From Cladobotryum mycophilum (taxonomy: Eukaryota > Ascomycota > Sordariomycetes > Hypocreales > Hypocreaceae), in assembly GCA_036429605.1 (NCBI GenBank), contig CM071591.1, positions 1,860,001 through 1,924,000 of the forward strand: a stretch of 64,000 bases of DNA, written 5' to 3'. This document shows, in pieces, positions 34,101-47,000 of this stretch (positions within the stretch are counted from its first letter, which is position 1; every line of letters starts with the position of its first letter). The notes beneath the pieces are model-generated. The model was not told where the DNA came from. It ran no database searches and saw nothing but the letters and a program-made list of their open reading frames with translations. The position numbers were made by a program, and so were the translations under genes.

Positions 34101-35003
34101 CAATGGAAACTTGTTGCAAACCTGGACGAAGCTGCGAAAGCCTTCCAACTTGCAATTACCCAGGATCAGAAGACTGCGGGCGTGGAACGGCTCGCCGAAG
34201 CAGATGATGCTACTAGTGGGCCGTCTTCGGAGGATGAGCATGGTGACCTAGATGAGGGTGAAGATGATGAGAGTGCATCAGAGGAGGAGGAGGAGGCCGA
34301 GGTAAGTATTTTCTGACATGACGAACCTGAATTTCAATACTAAACAAACCTGTTCTGTAGGAGGCCGCCGACGATGATTCTGGGCATGAAAGCGAATACA
34401 ACGAAGATATTGTTGTTACCCGGCAGGAAGAAGTGGTCGATCCGGAGGACGAGGCTGAATTTGAGCGTGAATACGCCAAGATGATGGCAGAAAGCCTGGA
34501 ATCTCGCAAATTTGAACGGAAGCAATTGTTTGATGTCCCACTGCCTGTTCGTGCAAAGAATCGGGAGCAACCAGCATCGACTCAAGAAGGTTCCAGGCAA
34601 GGGAGTACCATGGCCTTCTCGTTGATGACAAAGAGAGGCAATCGTCAGCAGGTAAGCCACACCCCAATCCCACACCTATAGCCTCACGTCTAACACAGAG
34701 CAGACTCGGACGGTTGAATTACCTTCGGACTCAACTTTTGCAATTGCTATGAAGTCACAGCAGCAGGCCGAGAGAGAGGAACAGCAGCGAATAAAGAATC
34801 TTGTTCTCAACTACGACCTTCAACAAAGCGGCGACGATCAGGAAGGTATAATTGAGTCGGCTGTCTGGTAGCAACTACCACGCTGACAATGGGCCATAGG
34901 AAACGAGCGACCAACAACATTTTATCACAATCGGATCGAGAAACCGAATAAGGATCGGGGCCAGCGAACCCGAAAGCTTCAGCTTAGTGATGTTGACTGG
35001 TAG
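31141..35003 (+). CDS. UPF2: Nonsense-mediated mRNA decay factor Upf2 (Nmd2)
   Basis: Nine exons (31141-31159, 31220-31264, 31344-33367, 33430-33721, 33772-33926, 34023-34301, 34361-34651, 34704-34845, 34900-35003) give 1116 residues. The first exon is 19 nt (MDRARK). Three MIF4G-type helical regions are expected. Visible signatures include TAFIKRLRTAVS in the first, TAIDFCFLNSKASRNRLVKA in the second, and MTKRNYSKILKQIRRLHWEE with FNRGAAGKKLDYFLSFFQ in the third. A long acidic segment (EDEHGDLDEGEDDESASEEE) precedes the C-terminal Upf1-binding tail, which ends RQRTRKLQLSDVDW-like. Upf2 bridges Upf1 and Upf3 in the NMD surveillance complex in the cytoplasm. All splice sites are GT-AG and keep the frame. 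The identification is strong. Confidence 0.94.
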
Positions 35004-36794
35004 TGCGTGTCCCCTTCGGGTGAGTGAAGCACAATGAACAAAAAGAAGATCGAAATGAGCCAAGCATATTATCGCAAGAAGCATGGTCATTTTCGGCACG
35101 TTTGGCGATGCAAGCCTGCATATCAGGATCATTCTGGACCAAGCGGAATACTCTTTTGCCGCAACGGATCTAGCTTCTGGATTGCTCCAACATACCAACG
35201 ACAACACTGCCAGCCGGTGCACCAGATCTGAGGCCAAAAATGGCAAGTTTGAGAGACAGGGATATGATCCGGCAAAGCCGTGGCCTGCCCCAGTTATCAG
35301 CAAAGTTTGGTTTATGACAATGACGAAAACAAACGAAGGCAACGCTAATTTATGCAACGCTTGTTAAGTTGTTGTGAGGTGGCTGGTAATTTATGCCGAG
35401 GGGCAAGATCCATTGAGATATAGGTGAGGTGATCGGCGTGGCGTTTTGAAGTCTTCCATCGGAGCTAGCCGCGAAGGTGGCTCATGTCAAGTCGCAGGGA
35501 GTGAAACAGGCATCTGTCAACGGGATGAGAAAGGGCTTAATTAACACTAGAGAGTAGTTCTCATTAGGATGAGGATTATGCAGGGGGAGAATGGGGGCCG
35601 CGAAAGGCACAATAAAAATGCACATAGAAAATCTAGACAAGAAAGGGCTTTCAATCGTGAACAGTGAATGATGCGTGGGACTGGATAACCTGGAAACCCA
35701 GATACAGGCGGTAATGGCGCCATAACCGCTATAACCTTGAGGTTGAACCTCCTGCTACTTCAGGACACCTAGCACTCAACTGCTTATACCACGTGAGTGA
35801 GACAGGGGCTGCGAGTCATCCTAACAACCCAGGATGAAACCTCGTACCATCTAAATAGGCCTGCTTTGTACTTGTACTAGAGAATAGAAGGGAGGCAAAC
35901 TCTGCCGCATCCTATTTAGGGAGTTGCTTGGTCTTGGTCTTTGGGACTACGGAGTACAAGTAACACTTTTATGTAGATGGGGCAAAGAATTCAAAGGGAA
36001 TGGGCCTCCAATGGGTCCTTGCTTTTGTGCTGACCCAGCCCAGAATTCAGAGGTACTGGCTCGCGTTGGGCCATAATGGCAGCGCGTTGTCGTAATTGTA
36101 CAGCACAAAGTTGTACAAGGACTTCCTTTTTATAGCACAAGGTCCCAGCTACAAGTACATATATGCACGTTGTACGTTGGAGTGTGGCCAACGGCCTTAC
36201 CAAGGTCTCCATACTACATGGAAACTAGAGGGCTATCGCACGGGCACCTACATAATGCTACCTTACCCCCAGTCTCACTCTCAAAAGTTGTCATCCTTTC
36301 TTCAGAATCAGAATCTGCAAACCAACGTGCCATTAGGCATGTTTGCTGTTATCTCGTCGCTCGTTTGTCCAGAAAACAAGTTGAGGCCTAATAACGACGA
36401 CAACGACGACGAAAACGAGAGTAGCGAGAGGAGAGTGATGATTTTTGGCGCTAGTTTCGGCATTTTGTCCATCACTGCATGACGCCGCGATTTGCAGCTG
36501 TTGCTCTCCGTCGGGCGTCACCTCAACTACGGTGACTCAAGTCGTAATACCGTGCTGGGATATCGAGTCCTCCCTTCGAAATCAGCTTATTATCGGGTGT
36601 ATTGTGGTCCTGTGTCTGAGGTTTTGTGAGGCTGGACGTCGCTCCGTCAACAACGCTTTTCTTCATTATTCTCCGAAACCGGCATAAAAGCAAACCAACG
36701 AATCTCGGTTGGAATTATCATCCTTACTTCTTCTTCTTCTTCTTCTTTTTTTCTTTCAACTTCGAGGTCTTTTTTCTTCTCAACGAGAGGTAAG
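35004..36794. other. Long intergenic region / chitin synthase promoter and leader
   Basis: There is 1.8 kb without a convincing gene. Open frames at 35034-35367 and 36096-36687 show no domain and conflict between strands. A CCACGTGAG E-box-like site lies at about 35789. A CTT-repeat and T-run (about 36725-36780), directly before the chitin synthase ATG, looks like a pyrimidine-rich 5' leader. A non-coding RNA cannot be excluded. Confidence 0.45.
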
Positions 36795-39068
36795 ATGGCT
36801 ATCAGTTCAGAATGGCCCGTCAAAGACGTAAGTTTTAACGACTTGTGTATCCCTTTCGCCATCTGCAAAGCACTGGGGCTGATATAACACTATTAGATTG
36901 TCTACACCTCCATCGTGGGTGTAGTCATGTTGATGGCTTTGTTGGAATGGTTCCTCTGGCTTGCTGCGTTTGTTTATTGCTTGTACAAAGTTTTCCGGAA
37001 AGCTGAGCATTGGTCCATTAACGTCCTCTGCATCATTGTTGGAATTGCCTTTGTCCTGCTACGGTATGTTACTACGTCCTTAAATCTTGCCATGGTCTGT
37101 ATGATGGGTTGCTAACAGACGACTTGCAGCTGCATATTTTTACCAATTATGATAGTAACGCTCCCATTGCCTCATCAAGTTACCAAGATTTGGCCGCATG
37201 CTGCGGTTTCATTTCTGCAGTGGTTTGCCTTTTGGAGTTTTGCCTTTCTTCTCACAGTTCCGTGGCTCTTTTGCGTCTATCAGCTCGTTACAAACCAGCT
37301 TGGGCGAACGAAACGTATTAAGCAGGTCCTTGATGATGTGACGGCCCCAAAGGTTGTTATTGTCATGCCGTGTTACAAGGAAGAACCCGACATTCTCATA
37401 ACAGCCATCAATTCAGTCGTTGATTGCGACTACCCAGCCGCCTGCATTCACGTGTTTTTGTCATTCGATGGTGATCAGGAAGACGAGTTGTATCTCAACA
37501 CCATCGAAAAGCTGGGAGTGCCTCTAACGATGGAGTCGTACCCTAGGAGTATTGATGTTACTTACAAGGAAGCTCGCATCACTATATCCCGCTTCCCCCA
37601 CGGCGGCAAGAGACATTGCCAAAAGGCCACGTTCAAGCTTATTGACAGAGTATATGAGCATTACTTGAAGATGAATGACAACCTCTTCATTCTCTTCATC
37701 GACTCAGACTGTATTCTAGACGAGGTCTGTCTGCAAAATTTTGTCTACGATATGGAGCTCAGTCCTGGCAATTCTAGAGACATGCTTGCCATGACAGGCG
37801 TCATTACGTCGACTACAAAAAAACACAGCATCATCACACTGCTTCAAGATATGGAGTATATCCACGGCCAATTATTTGAGCGTACCGTCGAGTCCGGCTG
37901 TGGTTCCGTGACCTGTCTCCCTGGAGCGTTGACTATGCTTCGATTCTCCGCTTTTAGGAGAATGGCTAAGTATTACTTTGCAGACAAGGCGGAGCAGTGC
38001 GAGGATCTTTTTGATTTTGCCAAGTGTCACTTAGGAGAAGATCGATGGCTAACACACCTTTTCATGATTGGTGCCAAGAAGAGGCACCAGATTCAGATGT
38101 GCACTTCGGCTTTTTGCAAAACGGAGGCCGTTCAGACCTACCGCTCCCTTATTAAGCAGCGGAGGCGGTGGTTTTTGGGCTTCATCACAAACGAAGTTTG
38201 CATGTTGACGGACTGGAGACTTTGGAAGAGATATCCGCTTTTGGTCTTGGTTCGGTTCATGCAGAACACCATTCGCACTACTGCACTTTTGTTCTTCATC
38301 ATGGTTCTAGCCTTGATATCCACTGTGGCCAAGGTTAAGGACTTGCCGGTTGGGTTCATCGCAGTATCGTTGGGCCTCAACTGGTTGCTCATGCTCTACT
38401 TTGGTGCCAAACTTCGAAGATTCAAGATCTGGCTGTACCCCGTCATGTTTGTTCTGAACCCCTTCTTCAACTGGTACTACATGGTGTATGGAATATTTAC
38501 AGCCGGGCAAAGAACTTGGGGAGGTCCAAGAGCGGATGCAGCGTCAGCTGATACAAATACAACTGCACAAGAGGCGGTGGAAAAGGCCGAGATGGAAGGC
38601 GATGAGCTTAACATTGTTCCCGAGACCTTTATTCCAGCACAAGAAGCTAGGAAAGCGGCTGGCGTGAAGATTGACACGGGGAACCTTGGAGGTCTCGGTC
38701 GAAAGAGAAGCGTCGTTAGACCCCCCGATGCCGTGGATGGTCTTTTCTCGGCAAGACGAAAGACGCCAGCGGGTCTCTATACACACCTTGATGAGTCCGA
38801 GGTTGGCGTGGCGAGTTCTGTCAAATCATCATCGGCCGCTTCTCCCTCGTGGATTGTTGTTCAGCCGCGTGCATCAACTGAAAGCCTCCAATCGGACGGA
38901 ACGGGAACAAATTCAGTTGAGAAGTTTATGGGAGAAGAAGATCGTCGAAAGTACCTTATTGCGCAGAGAGCCCAACAGCGATACTCGCGACTCGCCGCCG
39001 GTTCACATGGAGACTCGACAGACGTTGAACTCATAGACATGACGGCATCGAGCAGTGAACGCGGCTAG
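36795..39068 (+). CDS. Chitin synthase without myosin domain (class VI/VII type)
   Basis: Three exons (36795-36827, 36897-37063, 37130-39068) give 712 residues. Three N-terminal membrane segments (VGVVMLMALLEWFLWLAAFV; INVLCIIVGIAFVLLRCIF; FAFWSFAFLLTVPWLFCVY) precede a family-2 glycosyltransferase core. The core starts PKVVIVMPCYKEEPDIL and shows FDGDQEDE, IDSDC, the acceptor-side GEDRWLT and the processive QRRRW motif, all diagnostic of chitin synthases. Three C-terminal membrane segments and a Ser-rich cytosolic tail follow. The product polymerises UDP-GlcNAc into cell-wall chitin at the plasma membrane. The modest size and lack of myosin or cytochrome-b5-like parts exclude the large class V/VII motor fusions and classes I-III. 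I favour the class VI-like group but cannot fix the class by eye. Confidence 0.85.
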
Positions 39069-39306
39069 AGTTGGTCTCGGTCTGAGAGATTAGGATTTGA
39101 CATGAAAAGAGCACATTTAACGATACTGACGATATGATTTAATGTTTCAAATGAAGAATGCAACTGGGAGACTTGATGGATGATATGGACTAGGAATTTT
39201 GCGCATTTTTTACTGTTATTAATAGCAAAAAGGGCTGCAAGTCAATGCGAAAACAATGTAAATGTTATTCAGAGAATGAAACATTGAGATGAGCATTTGT
39301 ATCTCC

Positions 39307-39330
39307 AAAAAAAAAAAAAAAAAAAAAAAG
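39307..39330. repeat. A24 homopolymer tract
   Basis: There are 24 consecutive A residues about 240 bp past the chitin synthase stop codon. It could be a genomic poly(dA) element or a trace of a retroposed tail; no flanking duplication is obvious. Confidence 0.9.
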
Positions 39331-40107
39331 ATATTATAGAGAGAGGCCTGTAACAGTGTGTTGATTTAATTTTGAAGTGGATTGTGTTTCTTGCCGTTGA
39401 TTTGTGTTTGTACAATACCCCTCCATCAAGTGGGGGCATCAAAACGAAAGTGGAGAGAAAATTTGAAGAGACGCATGGCGGGGCAGCTGGAGGGGCAAAT
39501 TTTTTACCAGTGAGTGAGAAGTAGAAATGAGTGAATATAGGGAATGGACTACCATATATGTTGATTCACATGAGGAACAGAGAACAGCTTATTTAGTTTA
39601 TAGTTTACTTCTAAGATGCTCTATAGTCTAAATATTTGGCAAACATCCATACATTTCATTGTTTTTTTTGTTGATTTTAATTCGTACTCTAGTACGTATC
39701 CGTTACAGGGAATGTTCCAGGCAGTGATGCACCTCGTAGGTACGTACCTATCTTAATTGGCGGGGTAGTATTATCAAGCGGGGCGATGGCAGTATTAAGG
39801 TACCTAGCACCTATCTACATCAATTTGCATCTTTCCAACGCTTCTTTCCGCCCTGTAAAAAGACAAGAAGAAAGGGAGGAAAGAGAAAAAGAAGATGTAG
39901 AAAGAAAGGAGAAAAGAAGAAGACAAAAAGGGTGAGGATGAGGGTGATTCCGTGAACAGCGGCTGAAAAGCAAACGCCACTCGGTAATAGCAAATGATTG
40001 GGGAGCCTAACTTTTTCCAGGGCTGTGTTACAGAATAGAGCGCATCGGATTCTTTGGCTGTGAGCATCTGAAGGAACCAGAGAGCCAAGGCTTGCTGGTA
40101 ATGTCTG

Positions 40108-40125
40108 GAAATTTCTGCGACTTTC
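40108..40125. promoter_or_regulatory. Candidate heat shock element upstream of Hsp110
   Basis: The sequence GAAatTTCtgCGActTTC has four alternating 5-bp heat-shock units, of which three match GAA/TTC exactly and one is CGA. It lies about 545 bp before the Hsp110 start. Hsp110 genes are classic Hsf1 targets, so position and family agree, but no experiment supports it here. Confidence 0.5.
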
Positions 40126-40669
40126 CATCGAGTACATGCTCGCCCCATGGCGGGGCATTAAAATCAAGTGTTCTTCCAGCTACAAATTGGTCTATCAGTT
40201 ACAACCTGAAAACCGCCCCGCGCCATTATTACAGGTACCAGGACAGTACCTACCTCTACCTGACTTCACCGCCCGCCCACCACCAGAGTGAAGAACTTGA
40301 GGGAGAGAAAGTCAAGTAGAGTGCGTCGAGCCTCTAGCCATTCCACATCCACTATTGCTGTCAGGACGCTTCTCCAAGATTATTTTTTTGGGCCTGATTT
40401 CCTTTTCCTCCCCCCTTCATATCCAACCTCTAATTTTCTGCGCCCTCGTTGCGCCCTCGTTGCTGTTCCTTTCTTTTCCTTATACCCAAGGGTTCTTATT
40501 TCTTTCTCTTTTTCTTCTTCTTTTCTTTTAAAGGAAAAAGAAAAATATCTGCCCCTCATTTCTTCGACCCTGTCGCTATTGCGGTTGTGCGTCAACGAGA
40601 CTGCAAAAGATCAGAGAATAAATAACGAGTCCGAATAAAGAAGAAAAAGCCAGAACATCCAGAGCAACC

Positions 40670-43275
40670 ATGTCTGTCGTTGGTGAGTTGACTTCCCTGC
40701 ATTCTTTCGCATCCACAACTCTGCATTTTCTATACCTCTCGAATGAAACTAGATTGTTGACGACGTCGTCCCGGTGATGTAGGTGTCGATTTCGGAACCC
40801 TCAAGACGGTCATCGCTGTTGCGAGAAATCGCGGCGTTGATGTGGTACGTAAAAACACACAATACTGCATATACCCTCGACAGCTACCTTGAACCTTGGG
40901 CTGACGAAACTATTACCACAGATCACCAATGAAGTCTCCAACAGAGCCACCCCGTATGTCCCACCTCTTCATCTATCGCTCAAGCCCCGCGCACTACTAC
41001 AATACCCCCCGATCATATAGAATTTTTTTTCATGCTGACAGACATTGTCGCAAAACAGGTCCTTGGTAGGCTTCAGTGCCAAGTCTCGTTACCTCGGCGA
41101 GGCCGCCAAGACACAGGAAATTTCCAACCTCAAGAACACCGTCAACTGCCTCAAGCGTCTTGCCGGTCGCTCCTTCAACGACCCCGATATTCAGATCGAG
41201 CAACAGTACATCACAGCCCCCCTTGTTGATATCAATGGCCAGGTCGGTGCCGAGGTGAGCTACCTTGGCAACAAGGAGAAGTTCACATCCACCCAACTCG
41301 TTGCCATGTACCTCAGCAAGATCAAGCAGACCACTGCCAATGAGTTGAAGCTCCCTGTCTCAGACCTTTGTTTGAGCGTTCCCGCTTGGTTCAGCGATGC
41401 CCAGCGCCGAGCAATCCTTGATGCTGCCGACATTGCTGGACTCAAGGTCCTCCGCCTTATGAATGACACAACTGCTGCCGCTCTTGGCTGGGGTATTACC
41501 AAGCTCGACTTGCCTGCCCCTGAGGAGAAGCCCCGCCGGGTCTGCTTCATTGACATTGGCCACAGCAACTACACCTGCTCTATTGTCGAGTTCAAGAAGG
41601 GTGAGCTGGCTGTTAAGGCTACTGCCTGGGATCGCAACTTTGGTGGCCGAGACTTCGACAAGGCTCTAGTCGACCATCTTGCCAAGGAGTTCAAGGGCAA
41701 ATACAAGGTTGACATCTACACCCATGGTCGTGCCATGGCCCGTACCATTGCTGCCGCTGAGAAGACCAAGAAGATTCTTTCTGCCAACCAGCAGGCTCCC
41801 ATCAACATCGAGTCTCTCATGAATGACGTTGACGCCTCTGCCATGGTCACCCGTCAAGAGTTTGAGGCGATGGTTGAGCCGTTGCTGGCCCGTTCTCACG
41901 CCCCTCTTGAACAGGCCCTTGCTCTTGCCAAGTTGACCAAGGATGACATTGATATCATCGAGATTGTCGGTGGTGCCTCTCGTGTTCCGGCCCTGAAGGA
42001 CCGCATCCAGGAATTCTTTGGAAAGCCCCTTTCTTATACCATGAACGCCGATGAAGCTATTGCCCGCGGTTGTGCCTTCAGCTGCGCCATTCTCTCGCCC
42101 GTTTTCAGGGTTCGAGACTTCGCCGTCCAGGATATCATCAGCTACCCCGTCGAGTTTGCATGGGAGAAGGCCCCCGATATTCCTGACGAGGACACCAGCT
42201 TGACTGTCTTCAACAAGAGTGGCGTCTTGCCCTCTACCAAGATCCTTACATTCTACCGAAAGCAGCCCTTTGATTTGGAGGCTCGCTATGCCAACCCAGA
42301 TGATCTTCCTGGAAAAATCAACCCTTGGATTGGCCGATTTTCTGTCAAGGGTGTCAAGGCTGACGGCAAGGAGGACTTCATGATCTGCAAGCTCAAGGCC
42401 CGTGTCAACATTCATGGTGTTCTTAACGTTGAGAACGGCTACTATGTTGAAGACCAAGAGGTTGAGGAGGAGGTCAAGGACGACGATAAGAAGGAGGATG
42501 GTGAAAGCAAGGACCCCGATGTGAGTTTCATTTCTAACTCCTTTTATCTGTTCCCCAGCGACGGATATTTATAGTAGCTCACTCCTGTGGACTGTATGCT
42601 AATGTTAATTCATCACTAGGCTATGGAGACGGATAGCAAGAACGATGGTTCTAAGAAGACCCGCAAGGTCAAGAAGCAGGTTCGAAAGGGCGATCTTCCC
42701 ATTGCTAGTGGAACATCGTCATTGGACACTACTGTCAAGACTACCCTAACAGAGAAGGAGGCTTCTATGGTGATGGAGGACAAGTTGGTCGCCGACACAG
42801 AGGAAAAGAAGAACGAACTCGAAGCTTACATTTATGACCTTCGCGCCAAGTTGGATGAGCAGTATGCCGAATTCTCAAGCGATGAGGAAAAGGCTGCTAT
42901 CAAAGAGAAGCTTGAGCAAACTGAGGTATGGTCTTCCGCCTATTATTTGAATGACAATGATTACTGACTATAATATATCAGGACTGGCTCTATGACGAGG
43001 GTGATGATGCCACCAAGGGTGTCTACATTGCCAAGATGGATGAGATTAGAGCCATGGCCGGCCCTATTGTTCAGCGTCACTTTGACAAAGTCGAGGCTGA
43101 GCGCCGCGCCCAGCAAGAGCGCATCGAGGCCGAGCAGGCTGCCAAAAGAGCCGCTGAGGAAGAGGCTCGCAAGGCTGCTGAGGCTGAGAAGGCGACCCAG
43201 GGAGGATCCGACCAGGAGATGAAGGATGCCGAAGCTTCACAGGCGGAAATCGATGCGTCGGGGGACCCAAAATAG
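40670..43275 (+). CDS. SSE1: Hsp110 chaperone / Hsp70 nucleotide exchange factor (Sse1-like)
   Basis: Six exons (40670-40682, 40783-40844, 40922-40953, 41059-42520, 42620-42925, 42982-43275) encode 722 residues; the first coding exon is 13 nt. The N-terminal ATPase domain has MSVVGVDFGTLKTVIAVARN, NDTTAAALGWG, VCFIDIGHSNYTCSIVEF and EIVGGASRVPAL. The substrate-binding-like beta domain follows, then an Hsp110-type acidic insertion (EEEVKDDDKKEDGESKDPD). The helical C-terminus ends in a charged KRAAEEEARKAAEAEKA coil. Changes from canonical Hsp70 (GTLKT, IGHSNY) mark it as Hsp110. It releases ADP from cytosolic Hsp70 and holds unfolded clients. Codon use is strongly biased to C-ending codons, as in highly expressed fungal genes. 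The candidate heat shock element upstream supports stress control. Confidence 0.95.
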
Positions 43276-44010
43276 ATTATTATGAGAGGACAAGGACAAT
43301 AGCTGCAGGATAGAAAAAGGTCACCTCATAGAGAAAGAGGGGCTCATCATGATTTGAATGTATCACGTTTTAGACTCGTATTACACCTCATTTCCTGTTT
43401 GTTCATTGTCGTGTTTTGAACCTAACCGCTTTACAGTCAAGATTGACATTTCTTCTCAAGCGATCTGATCACTTAATGATAAATCAATAAAATATGACTT
43501 TCCATCCGCAGCTATCTTTCAACACTCACTATGCAATCACACTTAGTGGCGCCCTTATAAGGAAATCAGGGTATCAAGAGCAAACAAACAATTTTACTTT
43601 TCATTTCAACCCAATCGAGTAGCTGTCGTTCGATTTTTTCCATTCCCGTTATATGCTTCAGCCTATTCACTTCGCTCTCTCTCTCCCTCTTCATAAGGAG
43701 ATGAGGGGCTTTCTCGCCCTTATTCATCTCTTCGCTTCTTGGAGTGAATTTCTCTCTTACATCTCACGATGATATATACATATAGCTACCACCGAGTAGA
43801 CCACCCGCATCCTCGTCGATCACCCTTCTCGCTGACATATATATTGATATTCGACATGCAAGAAATCGGTCAGATATCCCGAATCAAGACAAATGCCATG
43901 AGCCATGCAAGTGTGTTCGTTTGAACGGAATGGAATCTAGGGAGGAGTTAGCCTATAATTAGAGCAAACCATGCTAGCTTTGATTCCCATGTACCATTTG
44001 TTTCTTCATC
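43276..44010. other. Intergenic, tail-to-tail Hsp110 / eIF5B
   Basis: The neighbours converge here. There is a CT-rich stretch near 43670-43760. No gene is seen. Confidence 0.5.
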
Positions 44011-47000
44011 TTAATTAATATCGAAAAGGGGCTTCAGCTTAATAATAAGCTGCCACTCCTCATTCGACACATCCTTTCGGTAAAACTCTTTGAGACAATC
44101 AATGCTGGCTCGTGATACTTGACTGTAGAGAGCGTCTTCTTCCTCCAAATGTCGTCCATACACGGGCTGGTGGCCTCCCATCTCGATCTTGATAGCAACA
44201 GAAGGCTGACCCTTCTTGCAAACCGGTATTTGCTTGTGATCACGTTCAATCGATGTTCTATAGAGTGACCAGAGGTTAGCATACAAGCCACTAAAAAGAA
44301 AAGGGGGTCGGTTAAGTTCAAGGGGATAATGGTCCACGCAAGGTATTCTTACACTCTTCCAATGGCAACAATTTCCTTGGCATTCGTGATTGTGTTCGTC
44401 TTTACTGCCGCAATAGGTGTGTTAATCTTGAGCTGACCCTCCACAACATCGACACCGATGACAATGGGGTTCGTCTTGTTGAATATTGCGACTGGCTTCA
44501 GGACACAGGGGAAGACCGCAAGCATCTTGGACTCTTCCTTCTTCTTCTCCAGCATGGCATCCATGTGTGCGGTGAAATTGTCGAACAGATGATAAATGAT
44601 ATCAGCTGTGAAGACTTTGATGCCTTGTTCATCAGCATATGATTGAGCTTCCTTGTCAACCTTGACATCAAAGCAAAGCATAACGGCGTAGTCGGGCGCC
44701 TTTTCCAACATAACACCACACTGCATTACGTCTCTTTTGTACACCGGACCGATACCAACGTTTGCCACGGGAATTTTGCAGTCCTTGAGGAAGTCGAGCA
44801 AGGCTTCCAGAGAACCAAGAGTCGACGCTTGTACACTGACACCACGTCCAGAGGTTTCAACTCTACTCAGCAGGTTGGCCAAATCGGATTCGACTTCGTC
44901 GGCGATGTCGTCTTCATCGTCATCCGGTCCGACAACCAACAATCTAGATCCAGCAATAGCACCTTCAAGACCAGGAGCACTGATCTTCACACCCAGCGCA
45001 GCCTTGACTTCTTTGTTATGCACATATGCCGACTTGAGTCGCAATTCTCGAAGTGGCGCAGGTGTCAATAGAGCTCTGATATTGGTTACGATCGCTCCCT
45101 CTGTACCGCACAAAACAATACGATCTCCTTCTTTCAAGATGCCATTGGAGAGGATGACATCGATAGTCATACCGAAGCCTTCAATAGCCTTGACCTCAAG
45201 AACAGTGGCCTGCACCTCAGACAAGTACATGAGGGAACCAACCATACGTTCCTGAGTAAGCTGAACGATGAGCTTCAGCATATCCGGGATACCTTCTCCG
45301 GTGTGGGCTGATGTCGGAACCAGTGAGACAAACTTGGCCATAGACTTATTCTCGTAAAACAGTTCCGCATTGAAACCCTGTTCGGCGAATGCTAGTTTGG
45401 TTGCCTCCAAACGGTTCTTAAACTCATTATGAACTGCTTTGTTTTGAAGTGCATAACTCTCCCGGAAGCCATTGTTGTCAACCTTCTTCCAACCGTAAAG
45501 CCTGTCAATCTTGTTCAGAGCCACAATGAATGGTGTTTTCCTCTCACGAAGCATACGCATAGATTCCAAGGTCTGTGGTTCCAACCCGTGCATGATATCG
45601 ACCACAAGAATGGCAATATTACAGAGGGATGAACCACGAGATCGCAAGTTGGAGAAAGACTCGTGACCAGGTGTATCAATGACCAAAAGACCGGGAACCT
45701 TGAACTCAAACGAGTTATCTTGGTTGACAACTGCCGTTTTTTGCTTAATGGCTTCTACCGGGAAATAGGTAGCACCAATCTGCTGAGTGATGCCACCGGC
45801 TTCACCCTCTTGAACATTGGTCTGCCGAATCTTATCTAGAAGTTTAGTTTTTCCAGTATCGACGTGCCCCAAAATACAGCAGATGGGAGAACGCAAATTA
45901 TCCTTGGAACGAGCAGCCAAAGCAGCTTGGTGAGCCTTTTCTCGTCGTTCTGCGGCCTCCTTCTTTCGTTGGGCTTCGGCTTGTTTTGCCTTTGATACGG
46001 CTTCATCTTCGGATTCTGATTCCTCAGATTCACTGTCGTCATCTGATTCTTCTCCTGCCTGTTTCGCTTTGGCCTTAGCAGCCGCTTTCTTTTCGGCCTC
46101 TTCGTCTGTATCTGCATCCCAGCTATCCTTGAGATCATCGTCTTCCTCAGCGACGGCAGCTTCCCAGTCCTCCTCTGGTTCACTTTCGGCAGCTTTCTTC
46201 TCTGCCGCAGCCTTTGCTTCGGCCTCAGCCTTTTTCCGAGCGGCCTTCTCCTCGGCCTCCTTTAGTACCTTCTCAGCCTGGATTCGAGCTCGTTCAGCGG
46301 CTTCGGCGAGGGCGGCTTCTTCGTCCTTCTGAGGCAAATAAATTAGTACGCGATAGATAGCGATTAACTCGGGAGCAAAAGTACCTTTTCATTTCGCCCC
46401 TTCTTCTTCTTGTTGTCATACACGACCTTCTTCTTAGATTCACCTGCAGTATCCTGTGGGCCGACTTTGATACCCGCTGCAAGCATCTGCTGCAACTTCT
46501 TTTCATTTCGAGCCTTCTCTTCTTTCTGTGCCTTGGTGAGGAATTTGCCCTCCTTTTTAAGCTGCTCTATACGTTCCTTCTCCTTCTGCTTCTTGAGGGC
46601 CTTTTGTTCTTCTCTTCGCTTAGCCTCCTCCGCCGCTTCCTTCTCCTCTTCTTCCTCTCGAGCTTTGGTTTCAGCTTCGAGACGAGCAGATTCCTCTTGC
46701 TTGCGGCGCAACTCTTCCTGCTGCTTTTGAATCAGAGCCAGATGGGCTGGGATCTTCTTCTTCTTGTTCCCTGTTTCCGCGGAAGCGGCCTCTGGGGCAG
46801 GGGCAGGGGCAGGGGCCGGGGCAGGGGCAGCAACTGGTTCATCTTTCGTCGGAGTAGGCTTGGTTGGTTCTGGGGCTTTTGCGGGTGTAGTACCCTTCTT
46901 CTTCGCAGCCTACTATATGTTAATGATGAGAAATTAAGTGGTTCAACATGGGCAGCATGCAATACCTGCTCCTTCTTACGCTGCTTCTCACGCTCCTTCT

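Larger units (their letters stand above)
39069..40669. other. Intergenic, chitin synthase to Hsp110
   Basis: This spans 1.6 kb. It holds the A-tract 39307-39330, dispersed-motif copies near 39737 and 39798, a heat-shock-like element at 40108-40125, and a long pyrimidine-rich leader (about 40370-40560). Purine-rich open frames on the minus strand are low complexity, not genes. Confidence 0.55.

Noticed and set aside
35034..35367. Open frames on both strands after UPF2
   Set aside because: Opposing frames over the same DNA, with no domain; probably 3' UTR of UPF2.
39804..40167. Minus-strand open frames rich in Phe/Leu/Ser before Hsp110
   Set aside because: They are the reverse reading of a purine-rich low-complexity stretch, not a membrane protein.
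41666..42457. 263-codon antisense open frame within Hsp110
   Set aside because: It is a codon-bias shadow of the highly expressed Hsp110 gene.
44643..45255. Antisense open frames within eIF5B
   Set aside because: Shadows of the real gene on the other strand.
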